A stretch of DNA of 64,000 nucleotides, taken from positions 1 to 64,000 of the forward strand of contig JAQGBZ010000076.1 in NCBI GenBank assembly GCA_034687125.1, written 5' to 3'. Source of the stretch: Neelides folsomi. Its lineage: Eukaryota > Arthropoda > Collembola > Neelipleona > Neelidae. The notes beneath the pieces are model-generated. The model ran no database searches. It saw only the letters and a program-made list of their open reading frames with translations, and was not told the DNA's origin. Below, piece after piece: positions 11,194 through 23,076 of this stretch. Positions within the stretch are counted from its first letter, which is position 1; each line of letters opens with the position of its first letter. The position numbers and the translations under genes were made by a program.

Positions 11194-13062
11194 ATGAATC
11201 TCACTAAACAATTAAAGTTTAGTAATTCCAATAAGGCAGTTATTTACTCATACATTAAAATTCTCCAAGTTCTCCAAACATTGTTTCATTTCGAGGGAGC
11301 GAAAGAAGCCAACATAAATTACGTCACCTTTTCCCAGAACTTTTCCCCAATTAAATCCTATGCTCTCGACTCATTCAACAGCTTTAATAAAAATAATAAA
11401 ACGGTCATCGTTTATAAAAAGTTTAGTGAAAGTGAGGAAGCCATTTTAATAAACTCTACATCTGCCATGGAAAGCCAAATAGTTGGAATTGCCGGAATTT
11501 CACACAAAGACCATTTTTTATTCTACGAAAGTTTCGCAGTTTTAAGACATTTCCTCCACAATTATGAAAATGTGAAACGTCTCAGATTCAAAACGGGATT
11601 TATTGTCGGCGGTCCGAAAGCCGAAAATTTCAAGTTTTTAATCGAGCCGGAAGAATTTCGCAATGGGGAATTTGACCTCCGTGATCATTTCGCCCAACGT
11701 CCTCCCCACTGGATAAATTTCAGACAAAGGTCCTTGAAAGTTGCAAGCGTCAAAGCCCTGCCGTTCGCCTTTGTAAATTCAATAACAAAATCTCCAGACG
11801 GATTTCATGTAAGGATTTTTATCGAGGCCGAAAAAGTGTACAATACTACGTTTAACTTCCATGGCGATTTAAATCAGTTCATCGGTTTCAAGACGAAGAA
11901 CGGAACTTGGAACGGAATGACTGGAGCGGTCATTTACGGCGTAACCGATTTCGGCGTTGTCCTCGCCCATTCATATTTCAAAAATAAGTTGCTCGACTGG
12001 ACGACGGCCGTTTGCGTCGAGAGCGTTGATTTCGCAACTAGATTGCCCAAAATCCTTGCCGTCAAGTGGAAGGCCATTTTCTACCCGTTGAACATTTGCG
12101 TTTGGATTTTGACGATCATTTCTTTTACTCTCATCGCCATTGTCTACATTTTTACAGTGGGGATGAATGCCGTTGCCAATGGCAATAAAAATGTCAATGG
12201 CAATTGCACTTTCATCTCCTATGGCTGCATTGCATCATTCACAATTTTCTTCGAGCAGGACAAGGGGGAAGTAAAAGGCACGCGGATTTTAGCCATCACA
12301 ACATTAATCTTCTCGCTTATCATCCTTACCGGTTATCGGAGCAATTTGGTTTCCTTCCTCACCTTCCCATTTAAATCAAAAGTCCCCGAGGATTTCGAAC
12401 AGCTTGCGGGAAACAAGGATTTTAAAATCGAGATTATCTACCTTGGCGGAACTCTTTTTGCCCTCTTCAACCAAACCACTAATCCGACTTTAAGAAATAT
12501 TAGGCAAAGGATGCACGTCGAACCCGATTTCGAAAAATGCGTTTTAAATTCCGCGCTCGACGAGTCGACAGTTTGCATCGGATGGAGGAATTCGATTGAA
12601 TCCGCCATTGCGAAAACGCTAACGATTAGTAAAACTTTTGAGCCGATGTTTTATTCAAAAAAACCCTCTCATTGGGTAATCATGTGCATAATTGCGCAAA
12701 AAGGATCGATTTACACGAGCGGAATGAGTCATTTTATTTCCTGGGCACGAGATACGGGACTTATTGGGAAATGGACAAAAAATATCAATGATGACTTGAA
12801 AACAATGGGATATGAAAAGCTGATGGGGAATAAGGAGTCGAAAATATACATAGAACTTAAAAATGCCCTCCAGAGCACTTACACCGGAGTGAAGAAAATG
12901 AAATTGGAGAATTTCGCATCCACGTTTGTGTTCCATATAATTATCCTCATCTTAAGTATTTCAGTATTCGCATATGAAAATGTTAAATTCAATTACTATA
13001 AAATTAAACTCATAATTTCTAATTATTATTTACATTATTTAAAGGGTTATGATTTAACCTAA
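11194..13062 (+). CDS. Divergent ionotropic receptor (iGluR-like channel), intronless, 622 aa
   Basis: A single open frame with no introns. Topology fits the ionotropic glutamate receptor family: a long extracellular region (residues 1-295), membrane segment M1 around 297-320 (NICVWILTIISFTLIAIVYI), a pore-loop region ~337-352 (TFISYGCIASFTIFFEQ), M3 around 365-390 with GYRSNLVSFLTF replacing the family SYTANLAAFLT, a second ligand-binding lobe, and M4 around 572-592. By family knowledge such arthropod IRs are chemosensory receptor subunits in sensory dendrites. The classical glutamate-binding residues are not evident, so glutamate gating is unlikely. No clear N-terminal signal peptide is seen, so the start may lie in an unrecognised upstream exon. 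Confidence 0.8.
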   Translation: MNLTKQLKFSNSNKAVIYSYIKILQVLQTLFHFEGAKEANINYVTFSQNFSPIKSYALDSFNSFNKNNKTVIVYKKFSESEEAILINSTSAMESQIVGIAGISHKDHFLFYESFAVLRHFLHNYENVKRLRFKTGFIVGGPKAENFKFLIEPEEFRNGEFDLRDHFAQRPPHWINFRQRSLKVASVKALPFAFVNSITKSPDGFHVRIFIEAEKVYNTTFNFHGDLNQFIGFKTKNGTWNGMTGAVIYGVTDFGVVLAHSYFKNKLLDWTTAVCVESVDFATRLPKILAVKWKAIFYPLNICVWILTIISFTLIAIVYIFTVGMNAVANGNKNVNGNCTFISYGCIASFTIFFEQDKGEVKGTRILAITTLIFSLIILTGYRSNLVSFLTFPFKSKVPEDFEQLAGNKDFKIEIIYLGGTLFALFNQTTNPTLRNIRQRMHVEPDFEKCVLNSALDESTVCIGWRNSIESAIAKTLTISKTFEPMFYSKKPSHWVIMCIIAQKGSIYTSGMSHFISWARDTGLIGKWTKNINDDLKTMGYEKLMGNKESKIYIELKNALQSTYTGVKKMKLENFASTFVFHIIILILSISVFAYENVKFNYYKIKLIISNYYLHYLKGYDLT

Positions 13063-13109
13063 AAGCATCAGAATCTTTAATACTTTCGTTCAATTCGTAA
13101 AATTCTTAA

Positions 13110-13420
13110 TTAATAATTCGACAAAATTAATAACCCTTCTGTACGACCTTCTTGATTTGACCCTTTTCGCTGCTGAGATCCTTTGCGATCCTGTGATCCA
13201 TTTCTGGAACGTTTCCGCTCATCTTTCTTATCTCCGCCTTCGTCCTCACCATCATCATTGAAACCTTCTTCGCCGTCTGTGGTCAAAACCTCAATTCCCG
13301 CTGTAAAGTCAAATTTTAATTTAATGGAAGGTTAATAAAATAAAGAATAATTTTAAATAGAAATAATAAATAATGAAATGTTTTATTAGATTCATCTTCA
13401 CTTTGGGTTGGCTTCGACAT
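13110..13420 (-). CDS. Small charged protein of unknown function (two exons, ~69 aa)
   Basis: Reading the minus strand, a short first exon 13402-13420 (MSKPTQ) can be spliced through GTGAAG...TTTACAG to 13110-13300. This gives a ~69-residue protein with GIEVLTTDGEEGFNDDGED, then GGDKKDERKRSRNGSQDRKG, and a stop at 13110-13112. An acidic stretch is followed by a basic, Gly/Ser/Gln-rich stretch with QDRKGSQQRKGS-type repetition. No domain is recognised. It starts ~360 bp from the divergent zinc-finger gene, so the two could share a bidirectional promoter. The weak donor and small size make this model tentative. Confidence 0.35.
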
Positions 13421-13778
13421 GGCGTTTCTTATCCAACTTTTTTATAATTAATGTAAACCTAATGGACCCTTGATGGTCAATAATAAAACTAAACAAACGA
13501 ATTAAAACTGAAATCGAAAAAATAAAATCAAAACACAACTGAAAATTCTTCGATATCAAAAGTAAAATTTCATAATAACGCTAGTAATCGTCATATGAAC
13601 AACATTTGATAGGCGCATTGTAATGAAAATAAAATTGAATTAATGAATGCAGGAAAATGAAAATTTCCCTTTCATCATTTTAGTCACATCAATTTCCTAT
13701 CTCAATCTCGATTGTCATTTCATATCTATGAATTCACTCGAATTTTGTCATTACATTTTTTAATTAATAAATTTCAAG

Positions 13779-15173
13779 ATGAAAAGAAGTGAGAGCGAAA
13801 GTTCGACTGAGATAGACAGTGAAAATGAAGAACACAAGAAAGAAATCGAAGCGAGGAAAAAGGAACGAGAAAGAAGGCACTCATTCAAAGAAGCTAAAGA
13901 ACTCGAGAGACGAAGAGTCTTAAGGGAAAAAAGACACCAACAACTTGATTCAGACGAATGGAGAGAATTTTACAGTGACGACGAGAGCCAAATGAAAATT
14001 CTCCAGTTGGAACGAAACGCTCGTGAAAACGCATCCAAAAAACTCTTCAATGAAAAAATTGAACGTCATAGGCAGCCTATTCCAATCTACGGGCCTGAAT
14101 TAATCCCTCGTAATTCAATTAGTGAAGTTGTGATTAAAAGAGAAATTTCTCAACCCTCAACTTCTTTGCCTGACTTGAATGACATTGAAGATCTGATGAG
14201 TTATTTAAAACCTTGTTTATCCAATGATGGTAAGAAAAATAAGATTGATAATAATTTAATAATACAAACTCAATTACTTTAATAAAAGTAAATTTTATAG
14301 CTTATGTAAGTATGTATGTGTTTTAACTTTTATTACATATATACCTGTCCTAGTTAATAATATTTACAAATTTGTTAACTATACATATTGTATCATACTT
14401 GTGCTTAAAATTATAATTGTGGTTTAAAAATTTCAATTGTTTATATAGGAAAAATCATCTCCTACAATTGCACATTGTGCGTTTGTCCAGTTTCAAAAGA
14501 TAAATCTAGCATAAGAACTCATTGCAGTGGACGAAAGCACACCAAAGAACTCTCAAATACCAAGGACATAACAAATGCTTTATTCCCTCTGACCGCTGTT
14601 GATGCAAATTTCGTTCAGATTTTCACAACCCGTGATCGTAATGTCAAAAATATTAAAAAATATTTATTTATAATAAATTATTGTTTACATATTCAAATAA
14701 TATTACTTACATAGTTTAGGTTTATTAATATTTATTAGGTAATCAAATGAAATGTATATTGTGCCTTTGAATTAAAGCTTTTTATTTATTATTTGTTAGG
14801 ACTAGTAAAAGTTTCAAAATGCACCCTTTGCAATGTGAATGTGGCAAATGAACCTGAAGGTCGATATGGTCATTTAAATGGATCAGGTCATTTGAAAAGA
14901 CTGAATCTTCAAAAAACAGCTTCCCAAAATACATCAAATGTTGGCTGCAATGAAGCAATTAAAAATGACAATAGTGAAAGAAAAGAAGATCTAACACATT
15001 GGAAAGGAGGTTGGGGAGCATATTTCTCTGCTTTTGATTCAACAATGACTCCACAAGAAATTCAAGCAATTGGGAAAGCGTGGAAGTTTCTTGGATCCAG
15101 AGAAGGGATTCGGAAGTACATTGGGATCGTGAAATCAGCAAGGGCTAAAATGGAAGATTATGTAAACTTTTAA
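13779..15173 (+). CDS. Two U1/matrin-type C2H2 zinc fingers with charged coiled N-terminus, ~315 aa
   Basis: Three exons with consistent phases: 13779-14229, 14449-14637, 14800-15173. Residues 1-150 are very charged (Glu/Lys/Arg), likely a coiled coil. Exon 2 encodes C-T-L-C...H-C-S-G-R-K-H (residues ~156-180) and exon 3 encodes C-T-L-C-N-V...H-L-N-G-S-G-H. Both fit the CxxC-x(n)-Hx5H spacing of U1/matrin-type fingers, a class that binds dsRNA or RNPs. The C-terminal ~60 residues (HWKGGWGAYFSAFDSTM, then GIRKYIGIVKSARAKM) look folded but are not recognised. A nuclear RNA-related role is inference from the finger type. I do not recognise the specific gene. Confidence 0.7.
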
Positions 15174-15355
15174 TAATTTTATAATAATTATATAATTATT
15201 TTTAATTTAAAATTAAATTACAGTTTGTACATATATATAAATATTAATTATGTACCTATTAAAGAGAAATTAATTTTATATGAATGTAGTGGAGTATAAA
15301 GAAATCAAATGGTGAAACTGTGTCATAAGAAACCCTACGAATTTCCGTATATGCG

Positions 15356-15595
15356 ATGACTCTCAACATGATTGATGATCTTGAGAAGAGTGAGAAGGCT
15401 AGAATGGAGAAAGAGAAGAAAGAGGAAAGAAAAGAGGCAGAACTTCGGAGGAAGCAAAGAATCAAAGAACAAAAACAACACTCCCAGTCTAAACTTGGCC
15501 CCATTACTGATAGCGATCATGATAGCAATGAGAGTGGCAATGATGATCAACCTCCAAAGAAGAAAAATCGAAAAAACAAATTTGATCATAATTAA
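15356..15595 (+). CDS. Small charged hypothetical protein, 79 aa
   Basis: The open frame begins at ATG 15356 (MTLNMIDDLEKSEKARMEK), with an in-frame TAA upstream. Residues ~10-45 are almost continuous Glu/Lys/Arg, predicted as a single charged helix. The rest is Ser/Asp then PPKKKNRKNK, like a nuclear localisation signal. It lies 180 bp after the zinc-finger gene on the same strand. No domain is recognised. The opposite strand is also open over part of this stretch, so coding is possible but not shown. Confidence 0.35.
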   Translation: MTLNMIDDLEKSEKARMEKEKKEERKEAELRRKQRIKEQKQHSQSKLGPITDSDHDSNESGNDDQPPKKKNRKNKFDHN

Positions 15596-15599
15596 TTCT

Positions 15600-16300
15600 A
15601 AAGAGTCTGATGATTAATTTTTGATTTTTATTATTTTGTTGCAGAATGTTGGGAATTTAATTGTAAATTAATTAAATAAGTTGACCTATTTGTGTTTTTA
15701 ATTGTTTGTGAAAATACATTGTGACAAAGTGATCAAGCACTAATGAATTATTAATATTGCAGTAAATTACAGTTTTGGTTGAGTGATTGGATGTTTCTTT
15801 TTTGTTCATTTTTAAGTATTGAAATAAGTATTTAATAGAAAACATTATTTCCTCTTCTTTATACTGATAGGATAAACCACTTGACACCATATTTTTCACC
15901 CTATTTTATTAAACAATAAAAGAACTAACATTAATATAATGTACTGGATTGATAAATAATAAGTACTATAAATTTATTTGGACAGCAAAATATACTTTAT
16001 AATTTATAGGATGAATGACAATGTAAAGGGCAGAACTTTTTTTATATTTTTCAAGGTTTATTAAAAAATTATTTTGAAAGAAACATTCAAATTAAAATTT
16101 ATTAACTACATATTTAGTATAAATATACAATTTTTAAATCATTAATCATTTTTCGATTGACTAATAGATTTTATACTTTTGTTATGTATCAAATATATTA
16201 TTTAAATTATATAATTTATTTGTTTAAGAATAATTTGAAAAACATCATTAATACATTTCATATTATTGAATCGTTATGTAATTTTTTTAGTTACATTTTT
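15600..16300. other. AT-rich intergenic region
   Basis: No gene seen. A 75-codon minus-strand frame at 15672-15899 has no recognisable sequence. Confidence 0.4.
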
Positions 16301-16301
16301 G

Positions 16302-16338
16302 TATAAAAGGGAAATTTTGAATTGATAATATTACAGAG
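16302..16338 (+). promoter_or_regulatory. TATA box and initiator of the subtilase gene
   Basis: TATAAAAG at 16302-16309 is followed ~31 bp later by TTACAGAG (16331-16338), an acceptable initiator. The ATG at 16361 is a short distance downstream, so the 5' UTR would be ~27 nt. Confidence 0.5.
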
Positions 16339-16360
16339 ATAGATAATTGAGTCTTTAAAG

Positions 16361-17806
16361 ATGAAGTCCATTTTTCTTCTTTTTGTGTTGACTTTTACCT
16401 ATGGAGCTGCCGACGAAAGTCTCATCGATCCTTCACTCCTTCGGGAGATGAAGTCAGGAAAGCCGGTGAATGTCTTTGTGGTGATGAATGGAGGAAACGA
16501 CGAAGTAATAGATGACATCAACAGCCAAACGTTTGCATCGAGAGAAGACAAAATCAATGCAATTGTGCAAGCAACAAGGGCCAACTCTGCATTATCCCAA
16601 GCTGGCGTCCTCAACTACATTCGGTCAACTCCACTTTCATTCGAAACTTTACCATTGAGCAATGAAGTCTATGTCAGAAATGCTGGACCTCTTGCAATCA
16701 TGGCATTGGCAGCTCTTCCAAATGTCGCTTCAGTAAGGGAAGAAAAATTAATCCCATTGTCAATTCCAGTTGCCGAAGTCAATACAAAGCAATTTCAAAG
16801 ATGCGACGATTCTAATCGGAAAATTGAATGGGGAGTGGAAGCCATCGGGGCACCTGCTGCTTGGAAAGCTGGTTACAATGGAACTGGAATGGTTGTTGCC
16901 ATCATTGATACTGGGGTGAGCATGAGGCACAAAGACTTGCAAAATTTTCGTGGAGGAAAATACAGTTGGATGGATTTTCCATCGACTTTCCCTATTATGA
17001 CGCGAACCCCAACGGACTATCAAGGTCACGGAACTCACGTTTGTGGATCTGCTGTAGGACAAAATGGAGTTGGAGTCGCTCCAGGAGCCAAGTGGATGGC
17101 ATGTCGAGGATGCGGACTTTTAAATTGTCCAGAATTCAATTTGAAGACCTGTGGTGAATGGGTAGTTTGTCCATATGAAATTGGAGGAACAAGTGCTTCT
17201 TGTCAAGCTTCGCAAGCTCCTCATGTTGTGAACAACAGTTGGGGTGGTGGCAAAAATGATACTTGGTACAATGGAATAATAAGTAAATGGTTATCTGCTG
17301 GAATTGTCCCGGTCTTTGCCGCTGGAAATTCCGGGCCAGAATGTTCAACTCTTGGATCTCCTGGGGATCAACCGAATAATATTGGAGTAGCTGCAACCAA
17401 TTCATCTAATAATGTTGCTAAGTTCAGTAGCCGTGGACCACCATTGGCTTCGGGAAATGGAAATATTCTCAATAAACCAGATTTAGCTGCACCCGGAGAA
17501 GGAATTTGCTCTTGTAGTAACTGGTTTAAAAATTCAAGATTTTATATGAGCGGAACTTCCATGGCTTCTCCGCATGTTGCTGGAGCTGCTGCGCTCGTCG
17601 TCCAAGCTGCTGGGAATAAACTTGCAGCGACTGATGCAAATAGATACAAAAAGGTTATGGATTACCTTCAAAAATCTTCTGTAAAATCAGTCTCAACAGG
17701 TCAAACTTGTGGAGAAGCAAGAAGTGATAATGATTATCCTAATTATCAAGTTGGATCCGGAATCATTGATGTTTATGCTGCGACTGCTGAAGCTGCTCAA
17801 GCATAA
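16361..17806 (+). CDS. Secreted subtilisin-like serine peptidase (S8), intronless, 481 aa
   Basis: A signal peptide (MKSIFLLFVLTFTYGAA) is followed by a ~140-residue propeptide that resembles the I9 inhibitor fold (VNVFVVMNGG onward), then a complete S8 domain. Catalytic residues are visible: Asp183 in VVAIIDTGVS, His223 in GHGTHVCGS, oxyanion Asn323 in FAAGNSGPE, Ser400 in MSGTSMASPHVAGAA. A Cys-rich insertion (ACRGCGLLNCPEF, then CGEWVVCPYE) sits between His and Asn. The layout and insert recall bacillopeptidase F-like enzymes of bacteria, fungi and oomycetes. With no introns, this could be a horizontally acquired digestive or defensive protease (inference). All catalytic residues are intact. 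Confidence 0.92.
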   Translation: MKSIFLLFVLTFTYGAADESLIDPSLLREMKSGKPVNVFVVMNGGNDEVIDDINSQTFASREDKINAIVQATRANSALSQAGVLNYIRSTPLSFETLPLSNEVYVRNAGPLAIMALAALPNVASVREEKLIPLSIPVAEVNTKQFQRCDDSNRKIEWGVEAIGAPAAWKAGYNGTGMVVAIIDTGVSMRHKDLQNFRGGKYSWMDFPSTFPIMTRTPTDYQGHGTHVCGSAVGQNGVGVAPGAKWMACRGCGLLNCPEFNLKTCGEWVVCPYEIGGTSASCQASQAPHVVNNSWGGGKNDTWYNGIISKWLSAGIVPVFAAGNSGPECSTLGSPGDQPNNIGVAATNSSNNVAKFSSRGPPLASGNGNILNKPDLAAPGEGICSCSNWFKNSRFYMSGTSMASPHVAGAAALVVQAAGNKLAATDANRYKKVMDYLQKSSVKSVSTGQTCGEARSDNDYPNYQVGSGIIDVYAATAEAAQA

Positions 17807-18229
17807 TTTGATTTATATATTACAAATGATAAAATTCTATTCATTTAAAATAAAAGTAAATATTTAAAATAATTATATTGAGATTGTTTAACTCAAGACA
17901 AATAATATAAAATTGTTATTTAATTAAAATATTTGTTGACAGTTATAAAACCTCACAAATGGATTATTAATATAACATCTTATTTGAATTTAATCGCATG
18001 ATTTGAAATTTTAAATTCAATTTAACAATGTATCTTAATATTATTATATAAGTATTAAATCAACATAATATAAAATTTTAAAACTTACAAATGAAAAGAA
18101 ATTTTTTTAAAGTTTAAATTGTCTTTATTACATTATTAACACAGGCATTTTACAAATTTCACGAGGCACAGAACAAGCACGACATAACACATTCACAATA
18201 ATAGAGACCACAATTTGTAAAACTGGAGT
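17807..18229. other. AT-rich gap between convergent genes
   Basis: 3' flanks of the subtilase and beta-tubulin genes. No other feature seen. Confidence 0.4.
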
Positions 18230-19983
<1,754 letters not shown>

Positions 19984-20857
19984 GGCGGAGGTCAAAGGTC
20001 AAACCTTTTAAAAAAGTGGGAAAATGAGTGGAGCGAAAATTCACGTCTGTCTTCTTGCCGAATTTTTTGCAAACTGATATGTAGAAATTGGATTAATCCA
20101 AATTGTTTATAGTTGGATTCTACGTTTCCATAAAAATATCGAGCTCACTACCCAATATTTTAAATTCAAAAATTCAAAAACTTTATAAGGATTAATTTAA
20201 TGCATTATTCTTTTTGTTATCATTCACTTATTTTTAGACATGGATTAACCTTTTTTACTTATTTATTGTTAGTACATCATTTGTTTCCTTTTTTAACTTA
20301 ATGAATTATTTCTCTAATAATTATTTTCATGTATTAATGTAATTTTTTGTTTTGCGTAACTCGAATCAAATAGGTAATCATAATATCATGCAATAAAACG
20401 TTAACGAAGAAAAAGTATAGCAATTGATATTAATAAGTGTTATATGTGTATATTATACGAGTATCGGTTACATGATTTAATTACACGGGTGTTCAATATT
20501 CAAAATAAGTTTATCATGGACCTGAATTTAAATAATTTTTTTAATTAAATATTTATTAATCCAATTTACATTTATTACTTTACTCATTAGTACTTTAATG
20601 AGGTTTTATTCAGTTTTATACAAACAAGCGATTAAGTTATACAGATAGGTCATAAAGTCATTATTCTCATTATACTTTGTAAAAATACAAGTTAAATTAT
20701 AATATGTATGTGTATTTATTACATTACAGTATTACAAAAATGTAGAATTCATACAGTAATTCAATAGTTATGGGACATGTGAATTTAATAAATTATTAAA
20801 CTGGTTCTTGGATTATATATTTAACTCCGGAAAATGGTTTAAACTCAAACCGTTTAT
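19984..20857. other. Upstream region of beta-tubulin and 3' flank of unknown gene
   Basis: AT-rich sequence; no gene seen. The ~100 bp next to 19984 are likely 5' UTR or promoter of beta-tubulin. Confidence 0.4.
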
Positions 20858-22515
20858 TTACAAAGGCATAACTCGACCGCCATAGGTGAGGTTTACATTT
20901 TTGGGAGAAGAAATTGGTTTCATTCCGGGTTTCTTTGTAACTTCTTTGGTCTTCATGTGCTTGGACCGATATCCAACAGATTGAAATCCAGAAGTGGTTT
21001 TGTCATCATTGGGAATGTCAATGATCTCTTCTGCAACGGCCGTTTTCTTCCTCTCTCGAGGACTCTTCGCCTCAGGGCTGTGAATCCAAGAAGGAGACCC
21101 AATAAGCTGCGGTGGCGATTTCTTGACAATTTCTTTTTCTTTTGGGGACTTTTTCTCCACAGGTGGTTTTTTGACCATCTTTGTGACATTTGGAGTTAAA
21201 ACTTTCTCCCCTGGCTTTGTTGGTCCTCTTTGTGTCAATCGTGACAATCTATTTGGAACAGTTTGAACCTCTGAGTTGGTGAACCTTTTTGGACGAGACA
21301 AATGCCCTTCAAGATATGCCTTTTGCATGAGTCTGACCTTTGACCCGGAATTTAAGGCCAAATGTGTTACGAAATATTGCTCTTTGCTTACAATCCTGGT
21401 TCTGTCATTGTCAGTGTAAAGATCATCTGGATTATTTTCTCCCCATTCCTTGAGTGTCTGAACAAGATTTTCCAACTTCTCATCCCACTTTGAACTTGTG
21501 TCCTCTATGAAGTTTGGACAAGGGAAAATTCCAGCAAGTTGAGAGAGGTGAATGTAACAAGAGGAATTTTCAGGTCGGGGTGAAGCATATTGAGAAATAT
21601 AATCATTCACGGGTTCGAAGATTTCAAAAACTTCGAATTCTTTTTCTGGTGTTGGGGAGAATTCAACTTCTTGGATATCTTGGGTATCTTGAACTTCTTC
21701 GATTTCTGGAATTTCTTGGACCTCTTCGATATCTAGGATTTCTTTGATTTCTTCAATGGTGATTTCTTTGACTGGTTCTTCATTCTCATCCTCATCGTAA
21801 TCCGATTCACTTTCGTCAAAGATATTGCGACTGTGGCTGCTTTCACTAGCTTTGACCTCTTGTTCTAAATATGAGAAAATTAATACCATTTGAATTAAAT
21901 TATAATTTTTTATTATTCTAATTTATTTAAAAAAATGTCTGAAAATACTCTCGTAAGTTCATGTAAGAAAATATGTATTTTGTGTATCTGAATGGATCTA
22001 TTTATATACTATATTATTCGTACCAATGATGGGAGGATTCTGTTTCTCAGGTTGAATCTCAATTATTTCATGCCGAATTTTCTTTTTGTCAACTGAGGAA
22101 TTGCTGATTCTTTTGATGGGAATTGGAATTCCAGACTGGAGAGAAGAAATCTTGGAAGCAATCTGCAATGAAAGTTCATCATCTGAACATTTCACATTGA
22201 TTTCCCCAACTGATTTCCGAACGATCAAATTCTCGTTCTCGTCAATCTCCAAAAGCGATTCGATTCCTTTGATTGCTGACGAGGTCTTTTTGGAAAGCAA
22301 GATGACTTCTGAAGCTGAAATACGAATTTGTTAATTTTATTCTTTATGTTAATATTTAAGCTAATAATTGATAATTGATTACTATAAAAAATAAATCAAT
22401 ATTATTATATAATTAATCAAATTATTAATTTACTTGATTCTTTTGAAGCTTCTGGGACAATTGCAGGATTGGAGTTAGAATCCGCCAAAACGGTTTTAGA
22501 CAATATAGGATCCAT
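20858..22515 (-). CDS. Unrecognised acidic/basic protein, 459 aa, three exons
   Basis: Minus-strand exons 22434-22515 (MDPILSKTVLADSNSN), 22024-22314 and 20858-21864 join in consistent phase. The middle part is strongly acidic with repeated short units (IEEIKEILDIEEVQEIPEIE and similar, residues ~145-185). A Cys/Trp-containing segment follows (SSCYIHLSQLAGIFPCPNF, SSKWDEKLENLVQTLKEWG) that looks like a small helical domain, then a basic Ser/Pro/Lys tail (KKPPVEKKSPKEKE) and a tidy C-terminus NLTYGGRVMPL. I know no family for it. The helical segment followed by a basic tail is compatible with a cytoskeleton- or nucleic-acid-associated protein, but this is only a guess. Confidence 0.7.
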
Positions 22516-22900
22516 TATGATTTAAAGATTTGTCTCACATTCAAAATTTAGAAAGTCATACAACAATTTTGTGGCTTGTTAAAGTAAACAACCACATTTC
22601 CATTTAAATAATTAAGAAAATTCTGAAATTTTGTAAAATTTTAAGTAGCTTTTAGAAAAAAAATTACTATGGATTATGAATTTTTGATTTCTCTTTTAAT
22701 GAAAAGGTTTTAAATGCATATTTTATAGTACCATGGCATATGGCATGCGGTACCATCGGGGAATTATAAGCTATTGTTGATTAAAAACGCCCGAAAACTT
22801 AAAAGGCCACCCTGAATAATCAATTTATCTATTTGAAAGAGTATATTGGCCATATACTACACTTTTAACCATAAGTATTGGGTCATACGTACAAACGCCT
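22516..22900. other. Short intergenic region with hexamer palindrome run
   Basis: Separates two divergent genes. The only notable feature is the run of four abutting hexameric palindromes at 22731-22754. Confidence 0.4.
22731..22754. repeat. Four abutting 6-bp palindromes
   Basis: CCATGG (22731-22736), CATATG (22737-22742), GCATGC (22743-22748) and GGTACC (22749-22754) lie back to back. Such a run is rare by chance in AT-rich DNA. Confidence 0.7.
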
Positions 22901-22990
22901 ACTCTAAACGCCTGAAATAAATTCAAGGACAAACCTTGATGTTTATAAGTGTATAAAAATCTCTTCAATCTTCCATTGACTCTCACTCAT
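22901..22990 (+). promoter_or_regulatory. Promoter of P450 gene A with block shared with gene B
   Basis: ACTCTAAACGCC (22901-22912) and AATAAATTCAAGGACAAACC (22917-22936) recur almost unchanged upstream of the next P450 gene at 26060-26100. TATAAAAA at 22952-22959 precedes an initiator-like CTCACTC at 22982-22988 by ~31-33 bp. The conserved block just upstream of the TATA box is the best candidate for a shared regulatory site. Confidence 0.5.
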
Positions 22991-23076
22991 TTGTTGAATG
23001 ATGAGTTTAAAAGATTTGGAATCGCTCTATTAACATTGCATTTTTAGAAGTAAATACGTTTAAAATATAATTAAAA

